Positions 9,044-17,750 are shown, counted from the stretch's first letter. The stretch is DNA of 64,000 bases from Spongiibacter taiwanensis (GCF_023702635.1 NZ_CP098455.1:1736001-1800000); one strand, 5' to 3'. Program-made: numbers and translations. Notes: generated by a model from the letters alone, not told the origin.

Positions 9044-10494
9044 GCGGGTCGATACACCTTGATGTTGTTGAAACCTTGTTCAGCCATATGGGCCGCATGG
9101 AGCCGGCTCATGACGCCTTTCTCGCAGTACAGCTGATAACAGCGCTTGGGGTCGAGATCCCCCGCCCGACTGTGAAGTTCAAAGAAAGGGATCTCAAGCA
9201 CTTCTGTCTGCCCTACCCGCAGGGGGCGGCGCTCGATCTCGTCGGGGTGGCGCACGTCGATAATGGCAGCGTCCGGCAGGGGTACCGGCAGTACCTCCAC
9301 ATCGACCTTGGCAAATTCCTCGTCGGCCAAATCATCAATGGTGATCATCCGGGCCGCTGCTACGGCGGCATCGAGCACCGCAAAGTCAAAATTGGCCTCC
9401 TGCGCGACAATGCGCTCCGGCTTTGCCTTGGTCGTCGGGCGCACGGAAATCACGCCGCAATATTCCGGCATGCTCGCCGCAAATTGCTCGGTGCCGATCT
9501 GGGCGGCGATGCGAATAATGTCTTGTTTGTCGCTGGTAATCAGCGGTCGGAGCACCAGGGTATCGGTCACGCTATCGATGACTGAAAGGTTCGCCAGGGT
9601 CTGGCTGGACACCTGGGCAACGCTCTCGCCCGTCACCAGCGCCGACACTTCCAGCTGGGCAGCGAGCTGCGATGCAGCCCGCAACATCATGCGCTTGAGC
9701 ACCACCCCCATTTGGGAGTTGTCGACATTCTTCAAGATTTCCGCCACAACGGGCTCAAAGGGCACTGATACAAACTTCACCCGATGGGATGCCGAGAACT
9801 TCTGCCACAGATACAGCGCCACCTCTTGCACACCCATTTCATGCTCGCGGCCGCCCAGATTGAAAAAGCAGAAGTGTGTGCGCAGGCCGCGCTTCATGGT
9901 CATAAAGCTGGAAACGGTCGAGTCGAAGCCGCCGGAGATCAGCGACATTACCGCATCGACACTGCCCATCGGAAAACCGCCCAGCCCCTCGTGGCGGCGA
10001 CGCACGATATACAGTCGCTCTTTTCGGATTTCGAGGCGCACGGTCATTTGGGGGTTACGCAGATCAACGCCGCCGGTCTGGCAATGCTGGTTGAGACCGC
10101 CGCCAACATAACGCTCGACATCGGTGGAGCTGAAATCGTGATTGCCGCTGCGCTTGCACCTGACAACAAAGGTTTTGCCGGCCAGGGAATCCCCCACCGC
10201 GAGACGGGTGCGCTGGAAAATGTCCTCGAAATCGCCGAGGGGGTATTCCGCCACTTCCAGAAAATGGGCGATGCCGGGGGTATTGGCCAGAACGTCACTC
10301 ATCTCGGCGACCAAGGCGGGATCATCCCTGTCGCTGTCGACGGTCAGGCGATCCCACTCCCGGGTGACCACCACATTGGGATCCAGCGGCTTGAGCAATT
10401 TCTTGACGTTATCCCGCAATTGCTGAGTAAAGCGCTTGCGAACTGGCTTGCTCTTGATGATGATTTCGGGGAATAACTTGATGACGAACTTCAT
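9040..10494 (-). CDS. thiI: tRNA 4-thiouridine synthetase ThiI (with rhodanese domain)
   Basis: 484 residues, the long gamma-proteobacterial form. An N-terminal ferredoxin-like/THUMP region (about 1-165) binds tRNA, then the PP-loop SGGFDS (187-192) adenylates U8. The C-terminal rhodanese domain carries persulfide Cys457 in LYCEKGVMS (E. coli Cys456), and the partner cysteine is present in MPEYCGVIS. It inserts sulfur at tRNA U8 and can supply sulfur for thiamin thiazole. The start MKFVIKLFPEIIIKS is the usual ThiI opening. It is divergent from glnA across a 342-base regulatory region. Confidence 0.97.
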   Translation of the reverse strand: MKFVIKLFPEIIIKSKPVRKRFTQQLRDNVKKLLKPLDPNVVVTREWDRLTVDSDRDDPALVAEMSDVLANTPGIAHFLEVAEYPLGDFEDIFQRTRLAVGDSLAGKTFVVRCKRSGNHDFSSTDVERYVGGGLNQHCQTGGVDLRNPQMTVRLEIRKERLYIVRRRHEGLGGFPMGSVDAVMSLISGGFDSTVSSFMTMKRGLRTHFCFFNLGGREHEMGVQEVALYLWQKFSASHRVKFVSVPFEPVVAEILKNVDNSQMGVVLKRMMLRAASQLAAQLEVSALVTGESVAQVSSQTLANLSVIDSVTDTLVLRPLITSDKQDIIRIAAQIGTEQFAASMPEYCGVISVRPTTKAKPERIVAQEANFDFAVLDAAVAAARMITIDDLADEEFAKVDVEVLPVPLPDAAIIDVRHPDEIERRPLRVGQTEVLEIPFFELHSRAGDLDPKRCYQLYCEKGVMSRLHAAHMAEQGFNNIKVYRPA

Positions 10495-10580
10495 GGAACA
10501 GACCGGCGGGGGTGGAAAAATGAGGCGGCATTATAGCGAACTTGCCGCTGTGGGTCAGAGCTCAAATCGGCAGCCTGAAC

Positions 10581-10626
10581 GCACCAAAATCAAGCACAAA
10601 ACCCATAAAACGCACCAAAATAAAGC
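10581..10626 (+). promoter_or_regulatory. Two NtrC-like enhancer sites upstream of glnA
   Basis: Two copies of GCACCAAAAT (10581-10590 and 10612-10621) begin 15-base motifs whose left half matches the NtrC half-site GCACCA exactly; the right halves are degenerate (about 9 of 12 conserved positions overall). They are 31 bases apart, one face of the helix, and about 115 and 146 bases upstream of the predicted glnA start point. E. coli glnAp2 has its strong NtrC sites at about -108 and -140, 32 bases apart (established knowledge). Confidence 0.65.
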
Positions 10627-10707
10627 TTTACCCCTATTTTTCTGCACATTTTTTAAGCACCACCCTCGGAAAGCGAGATAAACAGCGTGAAAATGCGCGC
10701 AATTTAA

Positions 10708-10723
10708 TGGCACGCATTTTGCT
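10708..10723 (+). promoter_or_regulatory. Sigma-54 promoter of glnA
   Basis: TGGCACGCATTTTGCT matches the consensus TGGCAC-N5-TTGC exactly. The invariant GG (10709-10710) and GC (10721-10722) are 10 bases apart. Transcription should start near 10734, giving a leader of about 100 bases before the glnA ATG. A TATAAT at 10774-10779 without a good -35 could be a minor sigma-70 promoter. Confidence 0.88.
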
Positions 10724-10836
10724 TCAAAGGGCACACACAAAGGGCGCGCTATGCGGGCCCAGTGCAATGAGAATATAATCGCGAATTTCGGGCCCAACCG
10801 ATTCTAAAAATACTCTCTATTTGGAGGAGATAACGA

Positions 10837-12243
10837 ATGTCAGAGAACACTCTGAAAATGATCGCCGATCACGATGTGAAGTGGGCTGATCTGCGCTTCA
10901 CCGACACTAAGGGTAAAGAGCAGCACGTAACTCTGCCCATCGGCGAAATTGACGCCAGCTTCTTTGAAGATGGCAAAATGTTTGACGGCTCATCCATCGC
11001 TGGATGGAAGGGCATCAACGAATCTGACATGATCCTGATGCCGGATGACAGCGCCTCTGTAATGGACCCCTTCACCGAAGAGTCCACTATCATCATCCGC
11101 TGCGGCATTGTTGAGCCCTCCACTATGCAGGGTTATAACCGCGACCCACGCTCCATTGCCCAGCGCGCCGAAGACTACATGCGCTCTACTGGTATCGCTG
11201 ACACCGCACTGTTTGGTCCCGAGCCCGAATTCTTCGTGTTTGACGACGTAAAATGGAAAGTCAGCATGGAAGGCGCCAGCTACGCCATCAAATCTGACGA
11301 GGCTGCCTGGCAGTCTGGCGACAACTTCGACGAAGGCAACATGGGTCACCGCCCCGGTGTGAAAGGCGGTTACTTCCCCGTTCCCCCCGTCGACAGCCTG
11401 CACGACCTGCGCGCTGCCATGTGTAACGCCATGACCGACATGAATCTGGAAGTTGAAGTACACCACCACGAAGTGGGTACTGCAGGTCAGTGTGAAATCG
11501 GTGTTGGCCCCAACACTGCTGTGAAGAAAGCTGACGAAGTACAAGTACTGAAGTACTGCGTACACAACGTTGCTCACGCCTACGGCAAAACGGCGACCTT
11601 CATGCCCAAGCCTGTGGTTGGCGACAACGGCAGCGGCATGCACGTTCACCAGTCTTTGAGCAAAGACGGCCAGAATCTGTTCACCGGTGACGTTTACGGC
11701 GGCCTGTCTGAAACTGCCCTGTACTACATTGGCGGTATCATCAAGCACGCTCGCGCCATCAACGCCTTCACCAATGCGTCAACCAACTCTTACAAGCGTC
11801 TGGTTCCCGGTTTTGAAGCGCCCGTTATGCTGGCTTACTCTGCCCGTAACCGCTCCGCTTCTATCCGGATTCCTTTCATTAGCAACCCGAAAGCACGCCG
11901 CGTTGAAGTTCGCTTCCCCGACCCTTCTGCCAACCCTTACCTGGCCTTTGCGGCCATGTTGATGGCTGGCCTGGACGGCATTCAGAACAAGATCCACCCC
12001 GGCGATGCCGCTGACAAGGATCTGTACGATCTGCCCCCAGAAGAAGCTGCCAACATCCCCACTGTTGCTTCTAGCCTGGAAATGGCTTTGCAAGCACTGG
12101 ATGCTGACCGTGACTTCCTCAAGGCCGGTGGCGTGTTTGACGACGACATGATCGACGCTTATATCGCCCTCAAGCAGGAAGATATCCAAAATCTGAACAT
12201 GACCACTCACCCGGTCGAGTTCGCTATGTACTACAGCGTGTAA
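10837..12243 (+). CDS. glnA: Glutamine synthetase type I
   Basis: 468 residues, the length of GSI-beta. It condenses ammonia with glutamate using ATP in a cytoplasmic dodecamer. Recognised: the N-terminal [18 protein letters not shown] latch, the metal-site region [10 protein letters not shown], the [10 protein letters not shown] and [10 protein letters not shown] segments, and Tyr397 in [10 protein letters not shown]. Tyr397 is exactly the adenylylation position of enteric enzymes, so control by adenylyltransferase is expected. The ATG follows a strong GGAGGAG. It is expressed from a sigma-54/NtrC-type promoter and followed by a clear intrinsic terminator, with ntrBC further downstream. Confidence 0.99.
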   Translation: MSENTLKMIADHDVKWADLRFTDTKGKEQHVTLPIGEIDASFFEDGKMFDGSSIAGWKGINESDMILMPDDSASVMDPFTEESTIIIRCGIVEPSTMQGYNRDPRSIAQRAEDYMRSTGIADTALFGPEPEFFVFDDVKWKVSMEGASYAIKSDEAAWQSGDNFDEGNMGHRPGVKGGYFPVPPVDSLHDLRAAMCNAMTDMNLEVEVHHHEVGTAGQCEIGVGPNTAVKKADEVQVLKYCVHNVAHAYGKTATFMPKPVVGDNGSGMHVHQSLSKDGQNLFTGDVYGGLSETALYYIGGIIKHARAINAFTNASTNSYKRLVPGFEAPVMLAYSARNRSASIRIPFISNPKARRVEVRFPDPSANPYLAFAAMLMAGLDGIQNKIHPGDAADKDLYDLPPEEAANIPTVASSLEMALQALDADRDFLKAGGVFDDDMIDAYIALKQEDIQNLNMTTHPVEFAMYYSV

Positions 12244-12265
12244 TCCACACGCTCCAGGTCTTTTT

Positions 12266-12290
12266 GCCCGCCTCTGGCGGGCTTTTTTTT
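12266..12290 (+). terminator. Rho-independent terminator of glnA
   Basis: A 7-bp GC-rich stem GCCCGCC/GGCGGGC with TCT loop is followed by eight T residues (12283-12290). It lies 23 bases after the glnA stop and should separate glnA from the downstream DUF4124 gene and ntrBC. Confidence 0.93.
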
Positions 12291-12361
12291 GCCTGATTTT
12301 TATTGCGAGTCAGGACGGCAGGGAGAATACTGGCAAGGTCGACACCGAAGAGCACCCCGCA

Positions 12362-12859
12362 ATGAAATACCTGGCTTGCATGGCGCTGAGCCTCTCGCTG
12401 ACGACAGTGGTTAGCGCAGAAATTTATCGATCCACCGACTCCCGGGGGACCCCGGTGTTTAGTGACACGCCGCAAAAAGGCAGTGAGCGGGTCGACCTTC
12501 TTCCCGCCAACACCACCCCGGCAGTCACTCCCGAGGCCAAGCCCGCGGCACCCGAGAAAGCGGCGGTGTCAGAGGATATTCCCAATATTCGCATCACCCA
12601 GCCTGCTGATGGCGCTGTGCTCGCCAATGGCTTATTGGGCGCGAGCGTCAACCTCTCTCTGGATCGCCCCTTGCCGCCCGGCTACCAGATCGAGTTCCGT
12701 CTCGACGGCAACGTGCTGCAAAAGGGTCGGCAAACCCAGGTCAACATCCCCCACCTGAATCGCGGACAGCGGCTGATCTCGGCCCGCCTACTGGACCCCA
12801 AGAATCGCGTGGAGCGCCAGGATGAGAGCCGCATCACCGTGTACTGGCCCAACAACTAG
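12362..12859 (+). CDS. DUF4124-domain secreted protein
   Basis: 165 residues. A signal peptide (MKYLACMALSLSLTTVVSA, cleavage near residue 19) is followed by the DUF4124 pattern EIYRSTDSRGTPVFSDTP, a short domain common in exported proteobacterial proteins of unknown function. The middle is a Pro/Ala/Lys-rich linker (about 55-75), and the C-terminal half (about 78-165) resembles an Ig-like fold with strands such as GYQIEFRLDGNVLQ. It sits between glnA and ntrB, where such genes are commonly found in Gammaproteobacteria, but the link to nitrogen control is unexplained. Confidence 0.82.
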   Translation: MKYLACMALSLSLTTVVSAEIYRSTDSRGTPVFSDTPQKGSERVDLLPANTTPAVTPEAKPAAPEKAAVSEDIPNIRITQPADGAVLANGLLGASVNLSLDRPLPPGYQIEFRLDGNVLQKGRQTQVNIPHLNRGQRLISARLLDPKNRVERQDESRITVYWPNN

Positions 12860-12872
12860 GCAACGGCACGCG

Positions 12873-12903
12873 CAAAATAGTTGCATGAGCACTATTTTGG
12901 GGC
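12873..12903 (+). promoter_or_regulatory. Inverted repeat plus NtrC-like site upstream of ntrB
   Basis: CAAAATAGT (12873-12881) and ACTATTTTG (12891-12899) form a perfect 9-bp inverted repeat with a 9-base spacer. The right arm is part of GCACTATTTTGGGGC (12889-12903), which matches the NtrC consensus GCACYA-N3-TGGTGC at all but about one or two positions. It lies about 160 bases upstream of the predicted ntrBC start point. Confidence 0.55.
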
Positions 12904-12963
12904 ACACTAAGCGCTCGTCCGACCTGGGCTATTGACTGGATTAGCAGGAAGTCCTGCCGGGAG

Positions 12964-12994
12964 GCCGCACCATTATGGTACTTGGCGGCTTTTT
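12964..12994 (+). promoter_or_regulatory. NtrC-like site nested in a hairpin upstream of ntrB
   Basis: GCACCATTATGGTAC (12967-12981) matches the NtrC consensus GCACCA-N3-TGGTGC with one mismatch. It is centred about 82 bases upstream of the predicted ntrBC start. It is also embedded in a stem GCCGC (12964-12968)/GCGGC (12985-12989) followed by five T residues, so it may double as a weak terminator for the DUF4124 gene. Confidence 0.65.
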
Positions 12995-13029
12995 CGCGCG
13001 GTTAAGCCCCTTGTCGGCGCAATATTCTT

Positions 13030-13045
13030 TGGCCTGGAAATTGCT
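13030..13045 (+). promoter_or_regulatory. Sigma-54-like promoter of ntrBC
   Basis: TGGCCTGGAAATTGCT fits TGGCAC-N5-TTGC at eight of ten positions, with GG (13031-13032) and GC (13043-13044) correctly 10 bases apart. Start would be near 13056, 23 bases before the ntrB ATG. A TATAAT at 13055-13060 overlaps the region but has no clear -35; it could be an alternative sigma-70 -10. Confidence 0.6.
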
Positions 13046-13078
13046 AACCTTGCGTATAATTAGAGCCCCGGCGACGCT

Positions 13079-14155
13079 ATGCCCCCGAATAACATTCACC
13101 ACCACATTCTCGACAATCTCAAAACAGCGATTCTGCTGGTCGAGCCGAACCTGACGGTGAGCTACATCAACCCGGCGGCGGAATCCCTGCTGGCGGTCTC
13201 CGACCAACGCATTCATGGCGAGGCCATTACCCGCCTGTTCCACGAACAGGAAGACACCCTAGTGAAGTTGCTCGATGCGATTAACAACTGTGAGGCCTAC
13301 ACCAAGCGCGAAACCGTGTTGACCTTGCGCTCGGGTGCTGAGATTACCGTGGATTATGCTGTTACACCGGTGCTGGAAGGCCAGCGCACGTCGCTGATTA
13401 TCGAGTTGCAGCCGCTGGACCGCCTCCTGCGGATTAGCCGGGAAGAGGGGCTGCTGTCTTCCCAGCAGAACAGCCAGGCACTGATTCGCGGCATTGCCCA
13501 CGAAGTCAAAAACCCCCTTGGCGGTTTGCGCGGCGCAGCCCAGCTCTTGGCCAGAGAGTTGAGCGACGCCCGCCTCCACGATTACACCAACATCATCATT
13601 GAAGAGGCCGACCGGCTGCGCAATCTGGTCGACACCATGCTTGGGCCTCACAAGGCGCCGGAAAAGCAGAACACGAATATTCACGAGGTGCTGGAGCGGG
13701 TCCGCCAGTTGGTGGAAGCCGAGAGCGATGGCTATCTGCAGGTCATCCGCGATTACGACCCCAGCATCCCCGACGTACTGGGTGACCGGGAGCAGTTGAT
13801 TCAGGCCTTCCTCAACGTCATGCGCAATGCCCAGCAGGCCCTGAAACAGGACCCACCCGAGGATGGCGAGCCCACGGTAATACTGCGCACCCGCAGCATG
13901 CGCCAATTTACGATTGGCTCCCATCGCTATCGACTGGTATGTCGGGTGGACATTGTCGATAACGGGCCAGGCATTCCGGAGGATCTACGCGCGTCGATTT
14001 TCCTGCCTATGGTCAGCGGCCGGGCCCAGGGCTCTGGCCTCGGGCTATCCATTGCCCAATCCATACTCAATCATCACAACGGACTTATAGAGTGTAAAAG
14101 CGAGCCCGGGCACACCGAGTTCTCGCTATTTATACCGCTGGAGCAAGCATCATGA
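13079..14155 (+). CDS. glnL: Nitrogen regulation sensor histidine kinase NtrB (GlnL)
   Basis: 358-residue cytoplasmic kinase/phosphatase, normal for NtrB. A PAS domain covers about residues 8-115. The phosphoacceptor is His141 in GIAHEVKNPLGGLRGAAQLL. The HATPase domain has the N box (FLNVMRNAQQAL), G1 (DIVDNGPGIPED) and G2 (GSGLGLSIAQS). PII binding switches it between phosphorylating and dephosphorylating NtrC (known of the family). No hydrophobic segments. Its last bases overlap the ntrC start (ATGA), indicating translational coupling. Confidence 0.97.
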   Translation: MPPNNIHHHILDNLKTAILLVEPNLTVSYINPAAESLLAVSDQRIHGEAITRLFHEQEDTLVKLLDAINNCEAYTKRETVLTLRSGAEITVDYAVTPVLEGQRTSLIIELQPLDRLLRISREEGLLSSQQNSQALIRGIAHEVKNPLGGLRGAAQLLARELSDARLHDYTNIIIEEADRLRNLVDTMLGPHKAPEKQNTNIHEVLERVRQLVEAESDGYLQVIRDYDPSIPDVLGDREQLIQAFLNVMRNAQQALKQDPPEDGEPTVILRTRSMRQFTIGSHRYRLVCRVDIVDNGPGIPEDLRASIFLPMVSGRAQGSGLGLSIAQSILNHHNGLIECKSEPGHTEFSLFIPLEQAS

Positions 14156-15570
14156 GCGATACCCCTGCAGTTTGGATTGCCGACGACGACCGATCGATTC
14201 GCTGGGTTCTGGAGAAGGCCCTCAATCAGGCGGGTATCGTCACCCGCAGCTTCGAAAGCGGCGACGACCTGTTGGCCGAACTCGAGGGTGATGTGCCCGA
14301 TGCCATTATCAGTGACATTCGCATGCCCGGCATGGACGGTCTGCAATTGCTCTCGCGGATCAATGAGATTCATCCCGGTGTGCCGGTGATTATCACTACC
14401 GCCCACTCCGATCTGGACAGCGCCGTGGCCTCTTACCAGGGCGGCGCCTTTGAATACCTACCCAAACCCTTCGATGTGGACGATGCGGTCGCCACCACCC
14501 AGCGGGCCGTGCAACACGCTGCCAAAAATCGCAATCAGCTGCCCGAAGAGCCACCGCTGGAAAGCACCGAAATCATCGGCGAAGCTCCTGCCATGCAGGA
14601 GGTCTTCCGGGCCATCGGCCGGTTATCCCAATCCAATATCACCGTGCTGATCAACGGTGAATCGGGTACTGGTAAAGAGCTGGTTGCCCAGGCGCTGCAC
14701 CGCCACAGCCCGCGGGCCAGCAAGCCATTCATCGCCTTGAACATGGCCGCGATTCCCAAGGACCTGATGGAGTCGGAGTTGTTCGGCCACGAAAAAGGCG
14801 CCTTTACCGGCGCCAGTGCCCAGCGTCGGGGCCGCTTCGAGCAGGCCAATGGCGGCACCCTGTTTCTTGATGAAATCGGCGACATGCCCGCCGACACCCA
14901 AACCCGACTGCTGCGCGTGCTCGCCGATGGCGAGTTCTACCGTGTTGGTGGTCACACCCCAGTCAAAGTGGATGTGCGGATTATCGCCGCCACCCACCAA
15001 AACCTGGAGAAGCTGGTTAAGAACAACACCTTCCGGGAAGACTTGTTCCACCGGCTCAACGTTATTCGCATTCACCTGCCTCGGCTTTCGGAGCGGCGTG
15101 AAGACATTCCCAAACTGATGCAGCACTTTTTTGTGCGGGCCGGCAACGAGCTCAGCGTAGAGCCCAAACGCCTGCGCCCGGAAACGGAAGAGTATCTGTG
15201 TCAGCTGGAGTGGCCCGGTAATGTTCGCCAATTGGAGAATACCTGCCGCTGGCTGACCGTTATGGCCTCCGGTCGCGAGATTCACATTGACGATCTGCCG
15301 CCCGAGCTGCTGGAGCGTCCCCAGGGTGAGGCTGCTCCTGCCTCCAACTGGCAGGACAATCTGCGCCGTTGGGCCGATCAGGAACTGATGGTAGGCCGGG
15401 ACAAACTGCTTGACCGGGCTGTGCCGCAGTTCGAGAAGATCATGATCGAAGCCGCACTTAAACATACCCACGGCCGCCGTCGGGATGCCGCGAACTTGCT
15501 GGGCTGGGGGCGCAATACCCTGACCCGGAAGATCAAAGAGCTTGGCATGGGGGGGGATGACGAGGATTGA
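14152..15570 (+). CDS. glnG: Nitrogen regulation response regulator NtrC (GlnG), sigma-54 activator
   Basis: 472 residues in three domains. The receiver (1-120) has phospho-acceptor Asp55 in IISDIRMPGMDG. The AAA+ domain (about 140-380) has Walker A GESGTGKE, the sigma-54 contact loop ELFGHEKGAFTGA and Walker B GGTLFLDEIGD. The Fis-type HTH lies at the C-terminus (AANLLGWGRNTLTRKIKEL). It binds GCACCA-type enhancers and opens sigma-54 promoters. Likely targets in this window are glnA, its own operon, torF-glnK-amtB and urtA, based on the sites I list. Confidence 0.98.
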   Translation: MSDTPAVWIADDDRSIRWVLEKALNQAGIVTRSFESGDDLLAELEGDVPDAIISDIRMPGMDGLQLLSRINEIHPGVPVIITTAHSDLDSAVASYQGGAFEYLPKPFDVDDAVATTQRAVQHAAKNRNQLPEEPPLESTEIIGEAPAMQEVFRAIGRLSQSNITVLINGESGTGKELVAQALHRHSPRASKPFIALNMAAIPKDLMESELFGHEKGAFTGASAQRRGRFEQANGGTLFLDEIGDMPADTQTRLLRVLADGEFYRVGGHTPVKVDVRIIAATHQNLEKLVKNNTFREDLFHRLNVIRIHLPRLSERREDIPKLMQHFFVRAGNELSVEPKRLRPETEEYLCQLEWPGNVRQLENTCRWLTVMASGREIHIDDLPPELLERPQGEAAPASNWQDNLRRWADQELMVGRDKLLDRAVPQFEKIMIEAALKHTHGRRRDAANLLGWGRNTLTRKIKELGMGGDDED

Positions 15571-15707
15571 TTCTCGTCGAGCCTTCCTAATGCGCCAAGG
15601 TCTGCGTGTCCCGACCTAGGACTGATTCTGGTTACTGCCCCTGTGAGAGCGGGCGCCGACGGCGAATGGGTTTACGTTTTGCTGTTGGCTTTTTGCCTTG
15701 GGAGGCC

Positions 15708-15731
15708 TTTTTCGCCCAGCTGGGCGAAAAA
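15708..15731. repeat. 24-base perfect palindrome between convergent ntrC and trmL
   Basis: Five T, then CGCCCAGCTGGGCG, then five A: a perfect palindrome in the 280-base gap between the convergent ntrC and trmL genes. Because the stem is followed by A rather than T on both strands it is not a canonical intrinsic terminator. It may end transcripts as an extended hairpin or be a protein-binding site. I see no gene in 15571-15850. Confidence 0.7.
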
Positions 15732-15850
15732 AACAGCTCCCGCCAGGGAATAGAAGCCCGACAAAGCAATAGCCGAACAAGGTCGCTTTGGCCCCGGCCC
15801 CAGCAGCACGAGCAAGCCGTCAGGATTCGGCCCAAATCAGTCCCAGAGCG

Positions 15851-16336
15851 CTAAGCTCCCAAAAACCCTACCTGTCGCCAAGCCTCGTAACTCACCAATG
15901 CCACGGTATTAGACAAATTCAAACTCCTCGCCCCCGGCATCATCGGCACTCGTAAGCAGTGCTCCGCACCCAGCCCATCGCGAATGTTTTGGGGCAGCCC
16001 CGACGTCTCGGAACCAAACAACAAAACATCGTCTGCTTGGAAGGCAACATCGGCGTAGTTGCGCGTGCCCTTGGTGGTCAGCGCGAAAATACGACGCCCC
16101 GCCATCGCAGCGACAAAGGAGGGATAATCAGGGTAGCGGTGCACCCGGGCCATGTCCCGATAGTCGAGCCCTGCGCGGCGCAATTTTTTCTCTTCCAGAT
16201 CAAAGCCGAGGGGCTCAATCAGATGCAACTGGCAGCCATTGTTGGCCACCAGCCGGATGATATTCCCGGTGTTGGGCGCAATGCGTGGCTCATGCAAAGC
16301 TATATGAAACACGGCGCGCGCCCCGAAAACCGACAA
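15851..16336 (-). CDS. trmL: tRNA (cytidine/uridine-34 2'-O)-methyltransferase TrmL
   Basis: 161-residue SPOUT-class methyltransferase that 2'-O-methylates the wobble base of tRNA-Leu isoacceptors. Recognised: [17 protein letters not shown] near the N-terminus and the trefoil-knot SAM-binding segments [11 protein letters not shown] and [16 protein letters not shown]. The annotated ATG at 16336 starts 3 bases after the secB stop. Family members usually begin right at the FHIAL segment, so the GTG at 16312 (8 residues shorter) is also possible. Last gene of the rhodanese-grxC-secB-trmL series on the minus strand. Confidence 0.93.
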   Translation of the reverse strand: MSVFGARAVFHIALHEPRIAPNTGNIIRLVANNGCQLHLIEPLGFDLEEKKLRRAGLDYRDMARVHRYPDYPSFVAAMAGRRIFALTTKGTRNYADVAFQADDVLLFGSETSGLPQNIRDGLGAEHCLRVPMMPGARSLNLSNTVALVSYEAWRQVGFLGA

Positions 16337-16339
16337 TAA

Positions 16340-16810
16340 TTAGTGGGTGGTAGTGCTTTCTTCAGACTGCTTGTTGGCCGCTTCAGCTTCCGCCTGGCGG
16401 TACAGCGCCTCAAAGTTCACCGGCTGCAGTGCGACGGCAGGAAAGCCACCTTTGACCACGGCCGAGTCGATGGCTTCGCGCACATAGGGGAACAGCATAT
16501 TGGGGCAGGCGATACCGAGAATCTGGCGCATTTGCTCACCCTCAACACCTTCCGCCAGGAACAAACCCGCCTGATGCACTTCCACCAAATAGGCGGTTTC
16601 TTCTTCCAACTTAGCGGTCACTGTTACCGTGAGGACCACTTCAAAATTGCCCTCGCTCACTTGGCGGCTGCGGGTATTCAGGTCCACATGCATTTTCGGC
16701 TGCCACGCTTTGGTGAATGTCACCGGGCTGTTGGGAGCCTCAAAGGATGCGTCTTTAGTGTAAATGCGCTTAAGGGCGAATTTTGCCTGCGCCTGATTTT
16801 GTTCAGCCAT
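16340..16810 (-). CDS. secB: Protein-export chaperone SecB
   Basis: 156-residue cytoplasmic homotetrameric chaperone that holds unfolded preproteins and delivers them to SecA. The sequence shows family blocks FALKRIYTKDASFEAPN, LTVTVTAKL and GIACPNMLFPYVREAI in order, with full length. It is preceded by grxC and rhodanese genes on the same strand, the same order as yibN-grxC-secB in E. coli. The trmL gene follows immediately. Confidence 0.98.
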   Translation of the reverse strand: MAEQNQAQAKFALKRIYTKDASFEAPNSPVTFTKAWQPKMHVDLNTRSRQVSEGNFEVVLTVTVTAKLEEETAYLVEVHQAGLFLAEGVEGEQMRQILGIACPNMLFPYVREAIDSAVVKGGFPAVALQPVNFEALYRQAEAEAANKQSEESTTTH

Positions 16811-16848
16811 GGTAAGTCCTGTGTAGATTTAGTTATCGTGATTAACGC

Positions 16849-17103
16849 TTAAGAAGCGAGCATCGAGTCCAAACGCCCCTGCCGGTCAAGGGCCATCAAC
16901 TCATCGCAGCCACCCACGTGCTGCTCGCCGATCCAGATTTGCGGCACCGTCGATTGCCCGGTGCGCTCCAGTAATTGGCGGCGCATATCCCTGTCGCCAT
17001 CGACCGGAATTTCTTTCACTTGCGCACGCTTACTATTCAAAATGTGCTTGGCACGAATGCAATAGGGGCAGAACCGCGTGGTGTAAATGGTGACATCTGC
17101 CAT
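16849..17103 (-). CDS. grxC: Glutaredoxin 3
   Basis: 84-residue dithiol glutaredoxin. The redox centre CPYC is at residues 12-15 (TRFCPYCIRAK) and the glutathione-binding TVPQIWIG and GGCDEL segments follow, all at the expected spacing. It reduces protein disulfides with glutathione. It lies 38 bases upstream of secB on the same strand. Confidence 0.97.
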   Translation of the reverse strand: MADVTIYTTRFCPYCIRAKHILNSKRAQVKEIPVDGDRDMRRQLLERTGQSTVPQIWIGEQHVGGCDELMALDRQGRLDSMLAS

Positions 17104-17154
17104 AACGTGCTGCGTTCCCCTTTGCGAAATTGACTGACTAACGTGTCGCGCCGA

Positions 17155-17568
17155 CTATTTGACCAGCGGCATCTGCATTGCCTGCCACTCACCAATGCCG
17201 CCCTTCAGGCGATGAACCTGGGAGAAGCCCTTGGCAGCGAGCTTTTTGCCGGCTGCGCTGGAGTGTTGTCCAAGTTTGCAGACCAATACTAGGGGTTTGT
17301 CCTTGGCATCGACATGGCGATCAATTTCGTCGTCCAGCTTGGCAAAGGGCACATTCACGGAATCCAGAATATGACCCTTGGTGTACTCGCCCTTATCACG
17401 TAAATCGATCACCACCGCCTGCTGCTGATTCACCAGATTAACCACCTGCTGAGGCGTCAACTGCCGTCCCGAACGGCGGGACTCGTGATAACTCAGCATA
17501 AAAAGACAGCTACCCAAGGCCGCTACCAGCAGCCATTGCTCGCCAACAAACAGAATCAGCTTTTCCAT
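17155..17568 (-). CDS. Membrane-anchored rhodanese-like protein (YibN type)
   Basis: 137 residues. An N-terminal transmembrane segment (about residues 4-24, LFVGEQWLLVAALGSCLFML) is followed by a rhodanese domain with conserved VIDLRDKGEYTKGHI and the active-site cysteine in VLVCKLGQHSS. Sulfur transfer is the family activity; the physiological role of YibN is not well defined. It is first of the rhodanese-grxC-secB-trmL set and is divergent from gpmI. Confidence 0.9.
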   Translation of the reverse strand: MEKLILFVGEQWLLVAALGSCLFMLSYHESRRSGRQLTPQQVVNLVNQQQAVVIDLRDKGEYTKGHILDSVNVPFAKLDDEIDRHVDAKDKPLVLVCKLGQHSSAAGKKLAAKGFSQVHRLKGGIGEWQAMQMPLVK

Positions 17569-17750
17569 GAAAACTCTCGATTACTCCAGCCTGAGCGCCG
17601 GACAGACAAAAGCGCGAGTATACACCGGCCACCCGCATTTCTCACCCGCTCACATAGCCTCGACTGGTTGGAGAAGTTACAATGGGGGGCCTGTCTGACG
17701 ATTTCAAGACCTTAAATCCACATTCCAAAACGTGACTCAAAAAAAGCCCG

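Noticed and set aside
10774-10779. TATAAT as the main glnA promoter
   Set aside because: No -35 partner at 16-18 bases; the perfect sigma-54 element upstream is far stronger.
13259-13924. Long minus-strand open frame inside ntrB
   Set aside because: Mirror frame of a GC-rich gene with clear histidine-kinase motifs on the plus strand.
14623-15471. Long minus-strand open frame inside ntrC
   Set aside because: Antisense to the AAA+ domain; composition follows the opposite strand.
15606-15854. Small plus-strand frame after ntrC
   Set aside because: Arg-rich low-complexity translation with no ribosome binding site, crossing the palindrome.
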